DNA from: Myxococcus xanthus
GTDB taxonomy: Bacteria; Myxococcota; Myxococcia; Myxococcales; Myxococcaceae
Assembly: GCF_006402735.1 (NCBI RefSeq)
Contig: NZ_CP017174.1
Coordinates: 8,350,001-8,414,000 of the forward strand
DNA length: 64,000 nt
Reading direction: 5' to 3'
In this document: positions 1 through 9,441 of the stretch, one piece after another
Position numbering within the stretch: position 1 is the first letter of the stretch
Layout of the letters: each line of letters begins with the position of its first letter
The notes under the pieces: model-generated
Told to the model about the DNA's origin: nothing
Databases searched by the model: none
Seen by the model: the letters and a program-made list of their open reading frames with translations, nothing else
Made by a program: the position numbers and the translations under genes

Positions 1-705
1 GAGGCCCGCATCACCCTGGCCGAGCTGTCCACCAGCGGCATCATCGACCTGGGCGACCGAGAGCTCCAGGAGCGCGGCCCCGCCGAGGAGGCCCTGCGCA
101 AGGGCTTGTTCGCGGTGCCGCTCGACAAGGACTTCTACGAGCGCTACGTGGCGGCCTCTGGGCTCGCGCCCGTGGGCCTGTCCCAGGCGTTTCCTCCGAG
201 CGCGGGCGGCGCCTTTCCGCGGTTCATGGCGCGACAGTCCGACGCCACGGTGGGCTGGGACCTGGGCTGGACGGGACAGCAGGCACCGCTCGGCTTGAGC
301 ACGCTGGCCACCGGCCCCACCGTGACGTGGCGGCGCGAGGCCCCCCTGCCTTCGCTCTACTACGGCGCGCGTGCCACCTATGGCCTGACGCCCCTGGCCA
401 CCGACGACATCCGCACCCACCGGGGTGCGCTGCTGGGGCTCCTGGGCGCACAGGCACCGGCATACCTGCGCGTGCCGCTGTTCCTGGAGGCGGGAGCGGG
501 CTGGGGCTTTCTGGGAATCACTCGCGGACAGGTGCGCATGGGCGACCCCACCGTGCTCTCCACGTACACCGCCGCGGGGGTGACGGGAGCGCTGGCGGGC
601 GTGCGGCTGCGTCTGGCGGCCACGCTCACCTACGACCGCGTCACCCTGGACCAGCGCAATTACTGGGACCGCGCGTTCGGCTTCGAACTGGCGCTGCGAC
701 GCTGA
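1..705 (+). CDS. C-terminal part of a probable outer-membrane beta-barrel protein (5' end outside window)
   Basis: The frame is open from the first base of the window, so the N-terminus lies upstream. About 234 residues are visible. The first 40 are polar and charged. The remainder alternates hydrophobic and polar residues, is rich in Gly, Thr and Tyr, and ends in GFELALRR, as expected for amphipathic strands of an outer-membrane barrel. The layout resembles the C-terminal barrel of the caspase-like protein at 56570-58096: a linker with a LRKG motif followed by a barrel. It could therefore be the tail of another such protein, but no catalytic part is visible. It ends 11 bases before the first of three lipoprotein genes and is probably co-transcribed with them. 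Confidence 0.6.
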   Translation, partial: EARITLAELSTSGIIDLGDRELQERGPAEEALRKGLFAVPLDKDFYERYVAASGLAPVGLSQAFPPSAGGAFPRFMARQSDATVGWDLGWTGQQAPLGLSTLATGPTVTWRREAPLPSLYYGARATYGLTPLATDDIRTHRGALLGLLGAQAPAYLRVPLFLEAGAGWGFLGITRGQVRMGDPTVLSTYTAAGVTGALAGVRLRLAATLTYDRVTLDQRNYWDRAFGFELALRR

Positions 706-716
706 GGGACCTGCTC

Positions 717-2579
717 ATGAAACGCACGTGGATAGCGATGCTCGTGCTCGTCACGGGGTGTGACGGCATCGAGTTGGAGCGGCTCGTCCGGCAGCACCCG
801 CCACTCACCCGGCTGGTGCCCGAGCCCGCGGGCGCCAACTGCGTCCACGGTGGCCATTTCGTCCGCACGGGCCTGGACCTGAACGACAACGGCGTGCTCG
901 ACGACGGCGAAGTGACCGTCACCCAGTACGCGTGTGTCACCTCCATCCCCGGCGTGCTGATGCGCGTGCAGGACGAGCCCCCAGGTGAGAACTGCACCGA
1001 GGGCGGCAGGGTGTACCGCGCGGGCCAGGACTCGAATGGCAATGACGAGCTGGAGGACAGCGAGGTCACTCGCGAGGTCTACGGCTGCGCCAGCTCGGAG
1101 GCCGTGGTCACCCGCGTGCGGGCCCGGGAGCCGTTCGTCTTCCCCTGCGGCGAGCATGGCGCCGTAGTCGAGGCCGGGCAGGACCAGGACGGCAACGGCG
1201 TGTTGGACGACTCGGAGGTCCGGGCGACATCCAACCTCTGCGTGATTCCCTCCGAGGTCCGGCTGCGCCAGTCTCCGGCTCCGGCTGGCGCCGCGTGCCC
1301 CACGCCCAGCACCCAGGTGGACGTGGGCACCGACACGGACGCGGACGGCCTGTTCGAGGACGAAGAGGTGATGTCGTCCATGTTCGTGTGCCAGCCCCTG
1401 CACACGCTGGATGGCACCTACCGCGTGCGCAACGCGGTGGACCTCGTGGCGCTGGAGGGCATCTCCCGCGTCCGCGGCAGCCTCTACTTCGACTCCGGGT
1501 CCGTCACGGAGGCCCGCCTCCCCGACTTGATGATGGTCGAAGGCACACTGGAGCTCATCGACACGTCGCTCGAACACGTGGAGATGCCCTCGCTGCGCCT
1601 CGTGGGAGGCCCGCTCCTGGTCGCCAGGAACTCCGCGCTGACCACGCTGACCCTGGGCAACGGCAGCCGCTCCCTGCTCTGGGTCTGGGGAGATTTCAGC
1701 CTGGTGTCCAATCCCTTGCTTCGCACGCTCGCGGGGATGACCGGGGCCCAACCCAGCAGCAACATCCTCTTGAGAGACAACGCTGCCCTGGAAGAGGGTT
1801 ACTTCACGTACGTCTCCGCACACTCCGGCAACATCACCCTGGAAGGCAACGCGAAGCTCTCCACCCTTCCCTTCCGGAACCTCGAATGGGTGGGCGGCTC
1901 CCTGAGCATCATCGGGAATGCTTCGCTGAGCAACCTGAGCGGAACGGTGTTGCAAAAGGTCGTGGGAGACCTGGTCATCGAGGACAACCCAATCCTGACC
2001 GCGTTGTCTGGCATGCCCGCGCTGACATCCATTGGCGGTGGCCTCCGCGTACGGGACAACGCCAATCTGCGCTCGGTCCAAGGCATGGACGAACTCACCC
2101 AGGTGGGCACGCTCGAATTCGAGCGCAACCCGGCGCTGGAAGCCGCGGGGGAGTTCCCCAAGCTGGCGCGCGTCACCTCCGGCATGCGGTTCAATGCCAA
2201 CGCCGTGTTGAAGGACCTGTGGGGGCTCCAGAACGTGCAGCACAGCGGTTTCCTGTTCATCGGCAACAACCCACAACTCTCCCGGCTGATGGGGTTCGAC
2301 CGGCTGCTCTCGCTGAAGGTGCTGACCTTGGAGAACAACGCGAGCCTCACCGACCTGTCGGACCTCGCCCTCCTCCAATCGGTGGAGGAACTGTATGTGC
2401 TCTCCAATGAGAACCTGCTGCGCCTGGACCTGAATGCCCTGGAGAGCGTCACCAGCATCTTCACCGTCACGGAGAACCCCCGGCTCCCCACCTGCCTGGC
2501 CGTGTCGCTCGCCGCACGGGTCAACATGGGCGGCGCGCCGGAGATTCGCGGCAACGACAGCTCAACCCCCTGCGATTGA
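717..2579 (+). CDS. Lipoprotein with EF-hand-like repeats and an L-domain-like repeat region (paralogue 1 of 3)
   Basis: The ATG chosen begins a lipoprotein signal peptide with lipobox LVTGC, giving 620 residues; the frame is open further upstream but has no signal there. After the lipid-anchored Cys, four modules of about 65 residues each combine a pair of Cys with an EF-hand-like acidic loop, for example GLDLNDNGVLDDGEV and GQDQDGNGVLDDSEV. They resemble the DUF7151-type repeats of myxobacteria as I remember them. From about residue 225 the protein changes to repeats of the form L-x-x-V-x-G-x-L-x-I-x-x-N-x-x-L, resembling receptor L-domain or leucine-rich right-handed solenoids. It is probably an outer-membrane-anchored, calcium-stabilised surface or adhesion protein. 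The function is unknown. Two paralogues follow on the same strand. Confidence 0.82.
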   Translation: MKRTWIAMLVLVTGCDGIELERLVRQHPPLTRLVPEPAGANCVHGGHFVRTGLDLNDNGVLDDGEVTVTQYACVTSIPGVLMRVQDEPPGENCTEGGRVYRAGQDSNGNDELEDSEVTREVYGCASSEAVVTRVRAREPFVFPCGEHGAVVEAGQDQDGNGVLDDSEVRATSNLCVIPSEVRLRQSPAPAGAACPTPSTQVDVGTDTDADGLFEDEEVMSSMFVCQPLHTLDGTYRVRNAVDLVALEGISRVRGSLYFDSGSVTEARLPDLMMVEGTLELIDTSLEHVEMPSLRLVGGPLLVARNSALTTLTLGNGSRSLLWVWGDFSLVSNPLLRTLAGMTGAQPSSNILLRDNAALEEGYFTYVSAHSGNITLEGNAKLSTLPFRNLEWVGGSLSIIGNASLSNLSGTVLQKVVGDLVIEDNPILTALSGMPALTSIGGGLRVRDNANLRSVQGMDELTQVGTLEFERNPALEAAGEFPKLARVTSGMRFNANAVLKDLWGLQNVQHSGFLFIGNNPQLSRLMGFDRLLSLKVLTLENNASLTDLSDLALLQSVEELYVLSNENLLRLDLNALESVTSIFTVTENPRLPTCLAVSLAARVNMGGAPEIRGNDSSTPCD

Positions 2580-2625
2580 AGGCCTCCCGGCGGCAGCCCC
2601 CGTCACGAGGAAGAGAGAAGCACCC

Positions 2626-4251
2626 ATGCGATGGACCTGGATGGCGGTGGTGCTGCTGGCGGCGGGCTGTGACGGCATCGACCTGCGCAAGCTCGTCACG
2701 CAGCATGAGGCACGCACGCGGGTGGACACGGAGCCGGCTGGCGACCACTGTCCGCTCGGCGGCCGGGCCTTTCTCGCGGGACTGGACCTGAACGACAACG
2801 GGGTGCTCGACGACACCGAAGTGACGAGCACCGAGTACGTCTGCACCACGCCCACGCCCGGGGTGCTGGTCCACATGCAGGACGTGCCCCCTGGCGAGCA
2901 GTGCCCTCACGGGGGCCACGTGTCGCGGGCGGGCCAGGATGTGAACAGCAACGACATCCTGGAGGACGGCGAGATCACCCGTGAGGTGTACGGCTGCGCC
3001 GAACCGGCCTCCGGCAGCTTGCTTCACCGCGCCCGGCATCAGCCTCCGGTGGACCATGTCCCCCCGTGGCTCTGCGGCTGGGGCCGCACGTGGGTGGAGG
3101 CCGGTCCTGACGCGAACGGGAATGGTCTGCTGGACGACGACGAGGTCCGCGCCATGGAGAGCGTCTGTGTGGACCCGACGCTGCTCATGTTCGTTCAGGT
3201 GCCCGAGCGCGCCGGTACGACGTGCCCTCACGGTGGCACCGGCATCCAGATAGGTGTGGATTCGAATGACGATGGCATGCTCACAGGCCCCGAGGTCCAC
3301 AGGACCGCCTTCGTTTGCGAGGCCTTGCACACCATCCACGGCCACTACACCGTGCGGACGCCCGCGGACCTCGCGGCGCTCCAGCGCATCTCCCGCATCC
3401 AGGGCTCGCTCCTGATTGACGACACGTCCCTCACCGAGCTGCGCCTGCCGGGCCTGTCGGTGGTGGACCACACCGTGCGCCTTTGGAACAACCAACTGCT
3501 GACCGAGGTGGAGCTGCCAGGTCTGCGCTTCGTGGGCGACGACGTCGATGTGACGGCCAATCCAGTGCTGAACGTGCTGCAGGTGGGCGGCGCCGATGTT
3601 CATCGGCTGTTCGTGGGACGGAGGGTCCTCGTGAGCAACAATGACCAACTCCGCAGCATGAAGGGACTCCTGAGCGTGTCGCCCCGGGTGGACCTGATAC
3701 TGATGGACAACGCGGCCCTGACGTTCAATCCCTCCGAGGAGACGCCGCTCGTCAGCGTCGACAACCTCATGGGCTCGCTCACCGTCTCCGGAAACGACTC
3801 ACTGCGAGCGCTTCCCTTCTCGAATCTCGTCCACGTCGGCGGAGGCGTCGACATCATGGGAAACAACGCCCTGGTGTCCCTGGAAGGCCTCAACCCCTGG
3901 ACCATCGGCGGCGCGCTCGACATCAGCGACAACGCATCCCTACGGAGAATCTCCGGCCTCACGAAGGTGCGTCAACTGACCACGCTGACCGTGAAGGGGA
4001 ACCCCGCGTTGACGAACCTGACGGACCTGAGCGCCCTGGGTACGCTCCAGTCCTTGCGCGTAGTGGGCAACGCGAGCCTCACCCGGCTGGGCCTGACCGG
4101 GCTGCACCAGGTCGACCAGGCCTTTGACGTCACGGACAACCTCGAACTTCCGTCATGCCTCGCGACGTCGCTCGCGGCGGCCGTGTACACGGGCGCCGCC
4201 GGGGAGCTCCACATCAGCGGCAACGACGACACCGCCACCTGCGGTGAGTGA
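2626..4251 (+). CDS. Lipoprotein with EF-hand-like repeats and an L-domain-like repeat region (paralogue 2 of 3)
   Basis: The start is the ATG of a lipoprotein signal with lipobox LAAGC followed by DGIDLRKLV; a GAGGAAGAGAG stretch lies upstream. The product has 541 residues. Four Cys-plus-acidic-loop modules are visible: GLDLNDNGVLDDTEV, GQDVNSNDILEDGEI, GPDANGNGLLDDDEV and the weaker GVDSNDDGMLTGPEV. The leucine-rich solenoid region is shorter than in the flanking copies, with fewer N-x-x-L repeats before the shared ending (a Cys about 30 residues from the C-terminus, then a GND motif). Mature N-termini of this copy and the next are almost identical (DGIDL, then QHEARTRV), which suggests recent duplication. 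The third acidic module is diverged on its N-terminal side, where the GxNCxxGG signature is lost. Confidence 0.82.
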   Translation: MRWTWMAVVLLAAGCDGIDLRKLVTQHEARTRVDTEPAGDHCPLGGRAFLAGLDLNDNGVLDDTEVTSTEYVCTTPTPGVLVHMQDVPPGEQCPHGGHVSRAGQDVNSNDILEDGEITREVYGCAEPASGSLLHRARHQPPVDHVPPWLCGWGRTWVEAGPDANGNGLLDDDEVRAMESVCVDPTLLMFVQVPERAGTTCPHGGTGIQIGVDSNDDGMLTGPEVHRTAFVCEALHTIHGHYTVRTPADLAALQRISRIQGSLLIDDTSLTELRLPGLSVVDHTVRLWNNQLLTEVELPGLRFVGDDVDVTANPVLNVLQVGGADVHRLFVGRRVLVSNNDQLRSMKGLLSVSPRVDLILMDNAALTFNPSEETPLVSVDNLMGSLTVSGNDSLRALPFSNLVHVGGGVDIMGNNALVSLEGLNPWTIGGALDISDNASLRRISGLTKVRQLTTLTVKGNPALTNLTDLSALGTLQSLRVVGNASLTRLGLTGLHQVDQAFDVTDNLELPSCLATSLAAAVYTGAAGELHISGNDDTATCGE

Positions 4252-4272
4252 CGCTCCGAAAGGGTCTTCGAG

Positions 4273-6159
4273 ATGCGATGGATGTGGACGTGGGCGATGG
4301 TCCTGGTCGCCGGGTGTGACGGCATCGACCTGCGCCGGCTCGTCGAGCAGCACGAGGCGCGCACCCGGGTGGCCAACGAGCCCTCCGGCCCCAACTGCGA
4401 GCGCGGAGGGAAGGCCGTCCTCTCGGGGCTGGACCTTGACGATGACGGCGTGCTCGACGACGACGAGGTGACGGGCACCGAGTACATCTGCGTCACGCCC
4501 TCGCCGGGCATCTTGGTGCGCACACGACAGCTTCCACCCGGCGAGCCCTGTGCGCTGGGTGGACAGCTCACGCGGGCGGGGATGGACCTGGATGCAGACG
4601 GCATCCTTTCGGATGACGAGGTGACTCGCGAGGTCCACGGCTGCATGGAGTCGGCGCCGGTCCTCGCCCGCGTCAGGCCGTTGATGACCCACCCCATGGT
4701 CTGCCGGTACGACAACGCGCTCTTGGAGGCCGGCGTGGACCTCAATGAGAACGGCGTGCTCGATGAGCATGAGCTCCGGGCGGCCGCCCGCTTCTGCGCG
4801 GACCCCGCCGTGACGCTGCTGCGCCAGCGGCCAGAGCCCGAGGGCCCGAACTGCACCACCGGAGGCGCCTTGGTGGAGGCGGGCGTGGACACCAACCAGA
4901 ACACGGTGCTCGACGACGCCGAAGTCCTCGCGGGCAGCTACGTGTGCCAGCTGTCGGCGACCCATGACGGGACGTACGCGGTGGAGAACGCGGCCGACCT
5001 GGAGGCGTTGAAGTCCTTCTCCATCATTCGCGGTGAGCTCGCCATCGAGCACACGGACGTCACGACGGTGGTGCTGCCCGGCCTCGTGTCGGTGGAAGGT
5101 CCGCTGTCCATCCACGACAACCCGGCGCTGACGCGGGTGGAGCTGTCTGGGCTTCGCTACGTGGGGGGAACGTTGAGCATCCGCGGCAGCAACCCGCTCA
5201 ACGAGGTGCGCGTCGGACCGCAGACGCCGGAGGCGCTTCCAGCCGTTCGCGTCGACAGCCTGACGCTCTACACGCTCCCCGCCTTGTCCTCCCTGAGCGG
5301 CGTGGCCGCCGTGGCGCCCTACTTCGACCTCACCGTGTGGAACACCGGCGTGCTGTGGAGCCCCGACACGTTCCCCCACGTCCAGGTGCTGGCGGGCACG
5401 CTCACCGTCCACAAGAACGCCGCGCTGGAGAAGCTGCCGGTGTCCCGTCTGAAGGAGGTGGGAGGGAGCGTCACGATTTCGGACAACCCGATGCTTCAGT
5501 CCCTGGAGGGGCTGGGACCTTTGACGAGAGTCGGCGGTGTGCTCGACCTCTCCAGCAACAACGCCCTCACGCACCTCACCGGGCTGGAACACCTGACGGT
5601 GGTGAAGGACCGCATCATCGTGATGAACAACGCCCGGCTCTTGGACCTCCGCTTCGATGCCCTCTCCGAGACAGGCGCGCTCGCCGTGGCGGGCAACGCG
5701 CTGCTGGAGCAGGTGGGCCCGATGCCATCACTGCTCCGGGTGCAGGGGGACGTCATCCTGGCGGAGAACCCACGGCTGCTGCGCGCGACGGACCTGCCGG
5801 AGCTCCAGAGCATGGGAGGCGCCCTGTTCGTCACCCGCAACCCACTGCTGACCGACCTGTCTGGCTTCCAGCAGGTGACGTGGATGGACGGGCTGTACGT
5901 CACGGGCAACGACGCGCTGGAGAACCTGGGGACCCTGGGCTCGCTCCACACCGTGGGCACCTTGGAGCTGCGGAAGAATCCGGCGATGACGGCGCTGAAC
6001 CTGGACGCACTCGCGCGCGTGCGCGACGCGTTCATCGTCACGGAAAATCCCCGGCTCCCCTCGTGCCGGGCCACGATGCTCGCGGACGACGTGTACACCG
6101 GGCCGCCGGAGGAGCGCCTCATCGGGAACAACGACAGCGTCACGCCTTGCCACCTCTAG
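4273..6159 (+). CDS. Lipoprotein with EF-hand-like repeats and an L-domain-like repeat region (paralogue 3 of 3)
   Basis: This is the third tandem copy, 628 residues. Its lipobox LVAGC is followed by DGIDLRRLV. The four acidic loops are GLDLDDDGVLDDDEV, GMDLDADGILSDDEV, GVDLNENGVLDEHEL and GVDTNQNTVLDDAEV, each with accompanying Cys residues. Residues from about 230 to the end form the leucine-rich solenoid with the recurring N-x-x-L-x-x-L pattern. It starts 21 bases after the previous stop, so the three copies read as one operon with the outer-membrane protein before them. All three keep a conserved Cys near the C-terminus in a context of S/P-S-C followed by GNND. A role in cell-surface adhesion or recognition is inference only. 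Confidence 0.82.
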   Translation: MRWMWTWAMVLVAGCDGIDLRRLVEQHEARTRVANEPSGPNCERGGKAVLSGLDLDDDGVLDDDEVTGTEYICVTPSPGILVRTRQLPPGEPCALGGQLTRAGMDLDADGILSDDEVTREVHGCMESAPVLARVRPLMTHPMVCRYDNALLEAGVDLNENGVLDEHELRAAARFCADPAVTLLRQRPEPEGPNCTTGGALVEAGVDTNQNTVLDDAEVLAGSYVCQLSATHDGTYAVENAADLEALKSFSIIRGELAIEHTDVTTVVLPGLVSVEGPLSIHDNPALTRVELSGLRYVGGTLSIRGSNPLNEVRVGPQTPEALPAVRVDSLTLYTLPALSSLSGVAAVAPYFDLTVWNTGVLWSPDTFPHVQVLAGTLTVHKNAALEKLPVSRLKEVGGSVTISDNPMLQSLEGLGPLTRVGGVLDLSSNNALTHLTGLEHLTVVKDRIIVMNNARLLDLRFDALSETGALAVAGNALLEQVGPMPSLLRVQGDVILAENPRLLRATDLPELQSMGGALFVTRNPLLTDLSGFQQVTWMDGLYVTGNDALENLGTLGSLHTVGTLELRKNPAMTALNLDALARVRDAFIVTENPRLPSCRATMLADDVYTGPPEERLIGNNDSVTPCHL

Positions 6160-6243
6160 GCTGGCTGGAAGCGCGCATCCCGGGACGGTGCTTGCCCGTG
6201 CGGGAAGCGCGGTCCTACAGTGCCGGCCTCCACCAAGGCCGCC

Positions 6244-7986
6244 ATGACGATCCCGAGTCCACCGGCGTCGAGGGAATCCGCTTCACCGGCGCTCGCCCCG
6301 ACTCCGCCCGCCCCTTCCGTTGCGCCTTCTCCTTCACCCGCGAGCCGATGGGCGCCCTGGGGCGCCGCGCTGGGGGGATTGGCGTGGTTCCTCTGGCTCG
6401 GCGGTGGCCGGGCGATTCCGCCCACGCGCATCGACTGGATGATACGCGAGGACTGGGCGGCCTCCGGCTTCGGCTGGCTGTTCTACCGCAACGCCCCATG
6501 GGGCCTGCCGCTCACGAGCTCGCCCAACCAGCTCCATCCGCATGGCACCTCCGTGGCGCTCACGGACGGAAATCCCCTGCTGGCGGTGCTGTTCAAGCCC
6601 TTCAACGCGCTGCTGCCCGCTGACTTCCAGTATCACGGCCTCTGGCTGGCGCTGGGTTTCGCGCTCATGGGCTGGTTCGGCGCGAAGCTGGTGTCCGTCG
6701 TTTCGTCCCGCCCCACGCACCAGTTGCTGGGCGGTCTGCTCCTGGCCCTGGCTCCACCCATGGCGGCGCGACTGGGGCATCTGACGCTGTGCTCGCACTG
6801 GCTGCTGGTGGCCATGATGTGGCTGCACCTGCGCGACACACCGGACGCCCACGCGGCGAAGCGGAGCCTCCTGTGGGCCGCCGCGTTGAACGCCGTGGGC
6901 GCGGGCACACATCCGTACCTGGTGGCCATGCTCGCGCCGCTGGCCATGGCGCTGACCGTTCGACTCGCCCTGGGCCGCGTCATCAGCTGGGGGCGCGCGC
7001 TGCTGGCCTCGGTGGGCATCGTCGTGCTGGACGTGCTCATCTTCGCCCTCTTCGGCTACTTCGTCGGCAGCAACCTGGGCGCGGAGGGCTTCGGCCAGTT
7101 CTCCGCCGACCTGACCACGCTGTTCAATCCCACGGACTGGTCGCGGCTGCTGCCCTCGCTGCCCGTGGCGCGGCGGCAGGGCGAAGGCTTCGGCTATGTG
7201 GGCGCGGGGGCGCTGCTGCTCGTGGTGCTCTCCGTCGTGGGCGCGGCGCTTCGCTTCCGTTCCCTGCGGGACCTGCCCTGGCGGCGGGGACTGCCCTTCG
7301 CGGTGGCGGTGCTGCTGCTGGCCGTCTACGCGCTGTCGTCCCGGGTGACGTGGACGGGCCGGCTGGTGGTGGACCTGGGCGGGCTGTACGAGCCCTTCTC
7401 GCGGCTGACGTCCGCGTTCCGCGCGTCCGGGCGCTTCATCTGGCCGCTGTGCTACGCGGTGATGGGCGGCGCCCTCCTCCTGTGGCTGCGGCAGTGGCGC
7501 GAGCGGGCGTGGGTGGGGACGGCGGTGCTCGCGCTGGTGGTCGCCGTGCAGGCCTACGACGTGCGCCAGGACAAGAGCGAGCTGCGCCGACGACCGGAAG
7601 GCTTCCGTCGGCTCCAGGCCCCGGAGTGGGCGGAGCTGAAGGGCCACTACCAACACCTGGCCCTCTTCCCGCCGCAGGTGCAGTGGGTGTGCCCCTACAA
7701 CGAGCCGCTGGTCAACGCGACGGGGTACATGGCCTACCGGCTGGGCCTCACCTTCAACAGCGGCTACGTCACCCGGACCCCACCGTCGATTGCGGAGGAG
7801 TGCAACGCCACCATGCGCCCTGGCGGCGTGGACGGGGACACGGTGTACGTCGTGGTGCGTCAGCAGGTGGGCGCCTTCCTCCGGGCGGGCGCGCGCTGCG
7901 GGATGCTGGAGGGGTTGCCGGTGTGCGTGGCCGGGCAGCGGAACGACGCCTTTGCTCAGACATTGACGCGGCAACCCTTGCGATAG
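6244..7986 (+). CDS. Polytopic membrane protein of the DUF6311/GT-C glycosyltransferase-like type
   Basis: The protein has 580 residues from the ATG at 6244; a GTG 24 bases upstream is an alternative. A Pro/Ala/Ser-rich cytoplasmic head of about 35 residues precedes some ten hydrophobic helices. Periplasmic loop 1 carries acidic and aromatic residues (DWMIREDW, LFYRNAPWGLP), the usual position of the catalytic loop in GT-C glycosyltransferases. The soluble C-terminal part (about 440-580) contains several Cys. Length and topology recall DUF6311 proteins, assigned from memory. A role in transferring a sugar to a lipid-linked surface glycan is an inference from the fold class. It lies 84 bases after the triple lipoprotein array, so co-transcription is possible. 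Confidence 0.65.
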   Translation: MTIPSPPASRESASPALAPTPPAPSVAPSPSPASRWAPWGAALGGLAWFLWLGGGRAIPPTRIDWMIREDWAASGFGWLFYRNAPWGLPLTSSPNQLHPHGTSVALTDGNPLLAVLFKPFNALLPADFQYHGLWLALGFALMGWFGAKLVSVVSSRPTHQLLGGLLLALAPPMAARLGHLTLCSHWLLVAMMWLHLRDTPDAHAAKRSLLWAAALNAVGAGTHPYLVAMLAPLAMALTVRLALGRVISWGRALLASVGIVVLDVLIFALFGYFVGSNLGAEGFGQFSADLTTLFNPTDWSRLLPSLPVARRQGEGFGYVGAGALLLVVLSVVGAALRFRSLRDLPWRRGLPFAVAVLLLAVYALSSRVTWTGRLVVDLGGLYEPFSRLTSAFRASGRFIWPLCYAVMGGALLLWLRQWRERAWVGTAVLALVVAVQAYDVRQDKSELRRRPEGFRRLQAPEWAELKGHYQHLALFPPQVQWVCPYNEPLVNATGYMAYRLGLTFNSGYVTRTPPSIAEECNATMRPGGVDGDTVYVVVRQQVGAFLRAGARCGMLEGLPVCVAGQRNDAFAQTLTRQPLR

Positions 7987-8044
7987 CGCGGGGCCCCGCC
8001 GAATCCGATGGACTCCCTGGCGGGGACAGGCAGCATCCCGGCGT

Positions 8045-9433
8045 ATGGGAAGTGACGACATCGTCGCGGCGTTGCGCCAGGTTCCGCTGTTCGCCCAGCT
8101 CACCGGAGAACAGCTCCGCTGGATGGCGGACCATGGCCGTCAACTCCACTTCCCCGCTGGCACTCGTATCGCAGAGCAAGGCGCCGCCGCGGATGGCCTG
8201 TCCGTCATCATGGAGGGCCACACGCAGTGGAGCCGCCGCACCGGCACGGAGAGCGTGCCCACGTTCACGCTGGAGGCCGGCGACCTCTTCGGCGAACTCA
8301 TCCTCTTCCTGAACGCGCCCTACCCCCACAGCGGCGACGCGGTGACGGACGTGCGCCTGTTCCGAATGGAGCCGGCCACCTTCTGGGAGCTGCTGCGGCT
8401 GGCGCCCGGACTCAGCCGGGGGCTGATGGAGCTGGCCTCGCAGCGCTCCCAGCAGCAGGCGCAAGACGTCCGTCCCCAGGTGGAGCTGCTCCCCGTGGGA
8501 CGCATGGCGGCCGAACTGGGCGCCGAACTGGGCAGCCCCGCCGCGGCGGCCCGGCGGAGCGCGGCGCGGCTGGGCGAGCTGATGGCCACGGTGTCCGCGC
8601 GCGCCATGGCCCTGGGCGACCACGGCTTGTCCCTGCCCCAGCGCAGCGTCCTGCTGGCGCTGCCTCGGGAAGCGGCGGAACGCGGGCGGTCCTCTCCGCC
8701 GCTGGAGCCCCTGGCCCGCGCCGAGCGCGAGGAAGCGCTGGGCTCCTGGTTGGAGGCGCGCGGCGTGGCGGATGCGTGGGAAGCGGCGCCCGCGTTGGTG
8801 GCCTCCGGCCTGGACGTCTCGTGGCTGGAGTCAGTGGCGACGCGCGTGGGCGGGGCGCTGCTGGGCGACGTGCTCGCGTGGCTGGTGGTGGCGGTGAGCT
8901 GTGACGTGCTCATGGCGGAGGTGGCGCGAGGAACGGCGCGCGTGTCCGCACTGGTCGAAGGCGTGAAGGCCTATGCCTTCATGGACCCGGTGCCGCGTGA
9001 GGACGTGGAGGTCCACGAAGGCCTGGAGCGCGCGCTGGCGGTGCTGGGCCACCGGCTGCGCGGAGAGAACCTCACGGTGGAGCGTGAGTACGACCCGCGC
9101 CTGCCCCGACTGAAGGCGGAAGGCGTCGCGCTCGACGAGCTGTGGACGCAGCTGGTGCTCAATGCGCTGGAAGCCCTGGGCGAGCGCGGAGGCCGCGTGC
9201 GGCTGCGCACCTGGAAGGATGCCGCGCACGTGGTGGTGGAAGTCTCCGACGACGGGCCGGGCATTCCCAAGGACTTGCTGCCCCGCATCTTCGAGCCCTT
9301 CTTCAGCACGAAGCCCCATGCGGCGGGCATGGGCCTGGACGTCTGCCGGCGCATCGTCGAGCGCCATGGTGGCGACCTGTGCGTGCGCGCCGAACAGGGC
9401 GGCACCCGCATCCAGGTGCGATTGCCGGCGTAG
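8045..9433 (+). CDS. Cyclic-nucleotide-domain histidine kinase homologue lacking the phosphoacceptor His
   Basis: The protein has 462 residues. Residues 1-125 form a Crp-like cyclic-nucleotide-binding fold (PLFAQLTGEQL; FPAGTRIAEQG; GDLFGEL). Residues 145-185 correspond to a dimerisation helix whose family version reads HELNNPAAAARR. Here the matching stretch is AELGSPAAAARR, so Ala160 (codon at 8522) occupies the His position and the following Asn-Asn is Gly-Ser. The C-terminal HATPase is intact: N-box LVLNALEAL, G1 DDGPGI, G2 GMGLDV. It has no transmembrane helix and is cytoplasmic. It probably binds a nucleotide and ATP but may not autophosphorylate in the usual way. It stands alone on this strand, facing larC. 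Confidence 0.85.
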   Translation: MGSDDIVAALRQVPLFAQLTGEQLRWMADHGRQLHFPAGTRIAEQGAAADGLSVIMEGHTQWSRRTGTESVPTFTLEAGDLFGELILFLNAPYPHSGDAVTDVRLFRMEPATFWELLRLAPGLSRGLMELASQRSQQQAQDVRPQVELLPVGRMAAELGAELGSPAAAARRSAARLGELMATVSARAMALGDHGLSLPQRSVLLALPREAAERGRSSPPLEPLARAEREEALGSWLEARGVADAWEAAPALVASGLDVSWLESVATRVGGALLGDVLAWLVVAVSCDVLMAEVARGTARVSALVEGVKAYAFMDPVPREDVEVHEGLERALAVLGHRLRGENLTVEREYDPRLPRLKAEGVALDELWTQLVLNALEALGERGGRVRLRTWKDAAHVVVEVSDDGPGIPKDLLPRIFEPFFSTKPHAAGMGLDVCRRIVERHGGDLCVRAEQGGTRIQVRLPA

Positions 9434-9441
9434 CCACCGCG

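Noticed and set aside
6334-8103. Long minus-strand open frame opposite the polytopic membrane protein
   Set aside because: The translation is rich in Arg, Gln, His and Pro with no domain; the plus strand encodes a well-formed multi-helix membrane protein.
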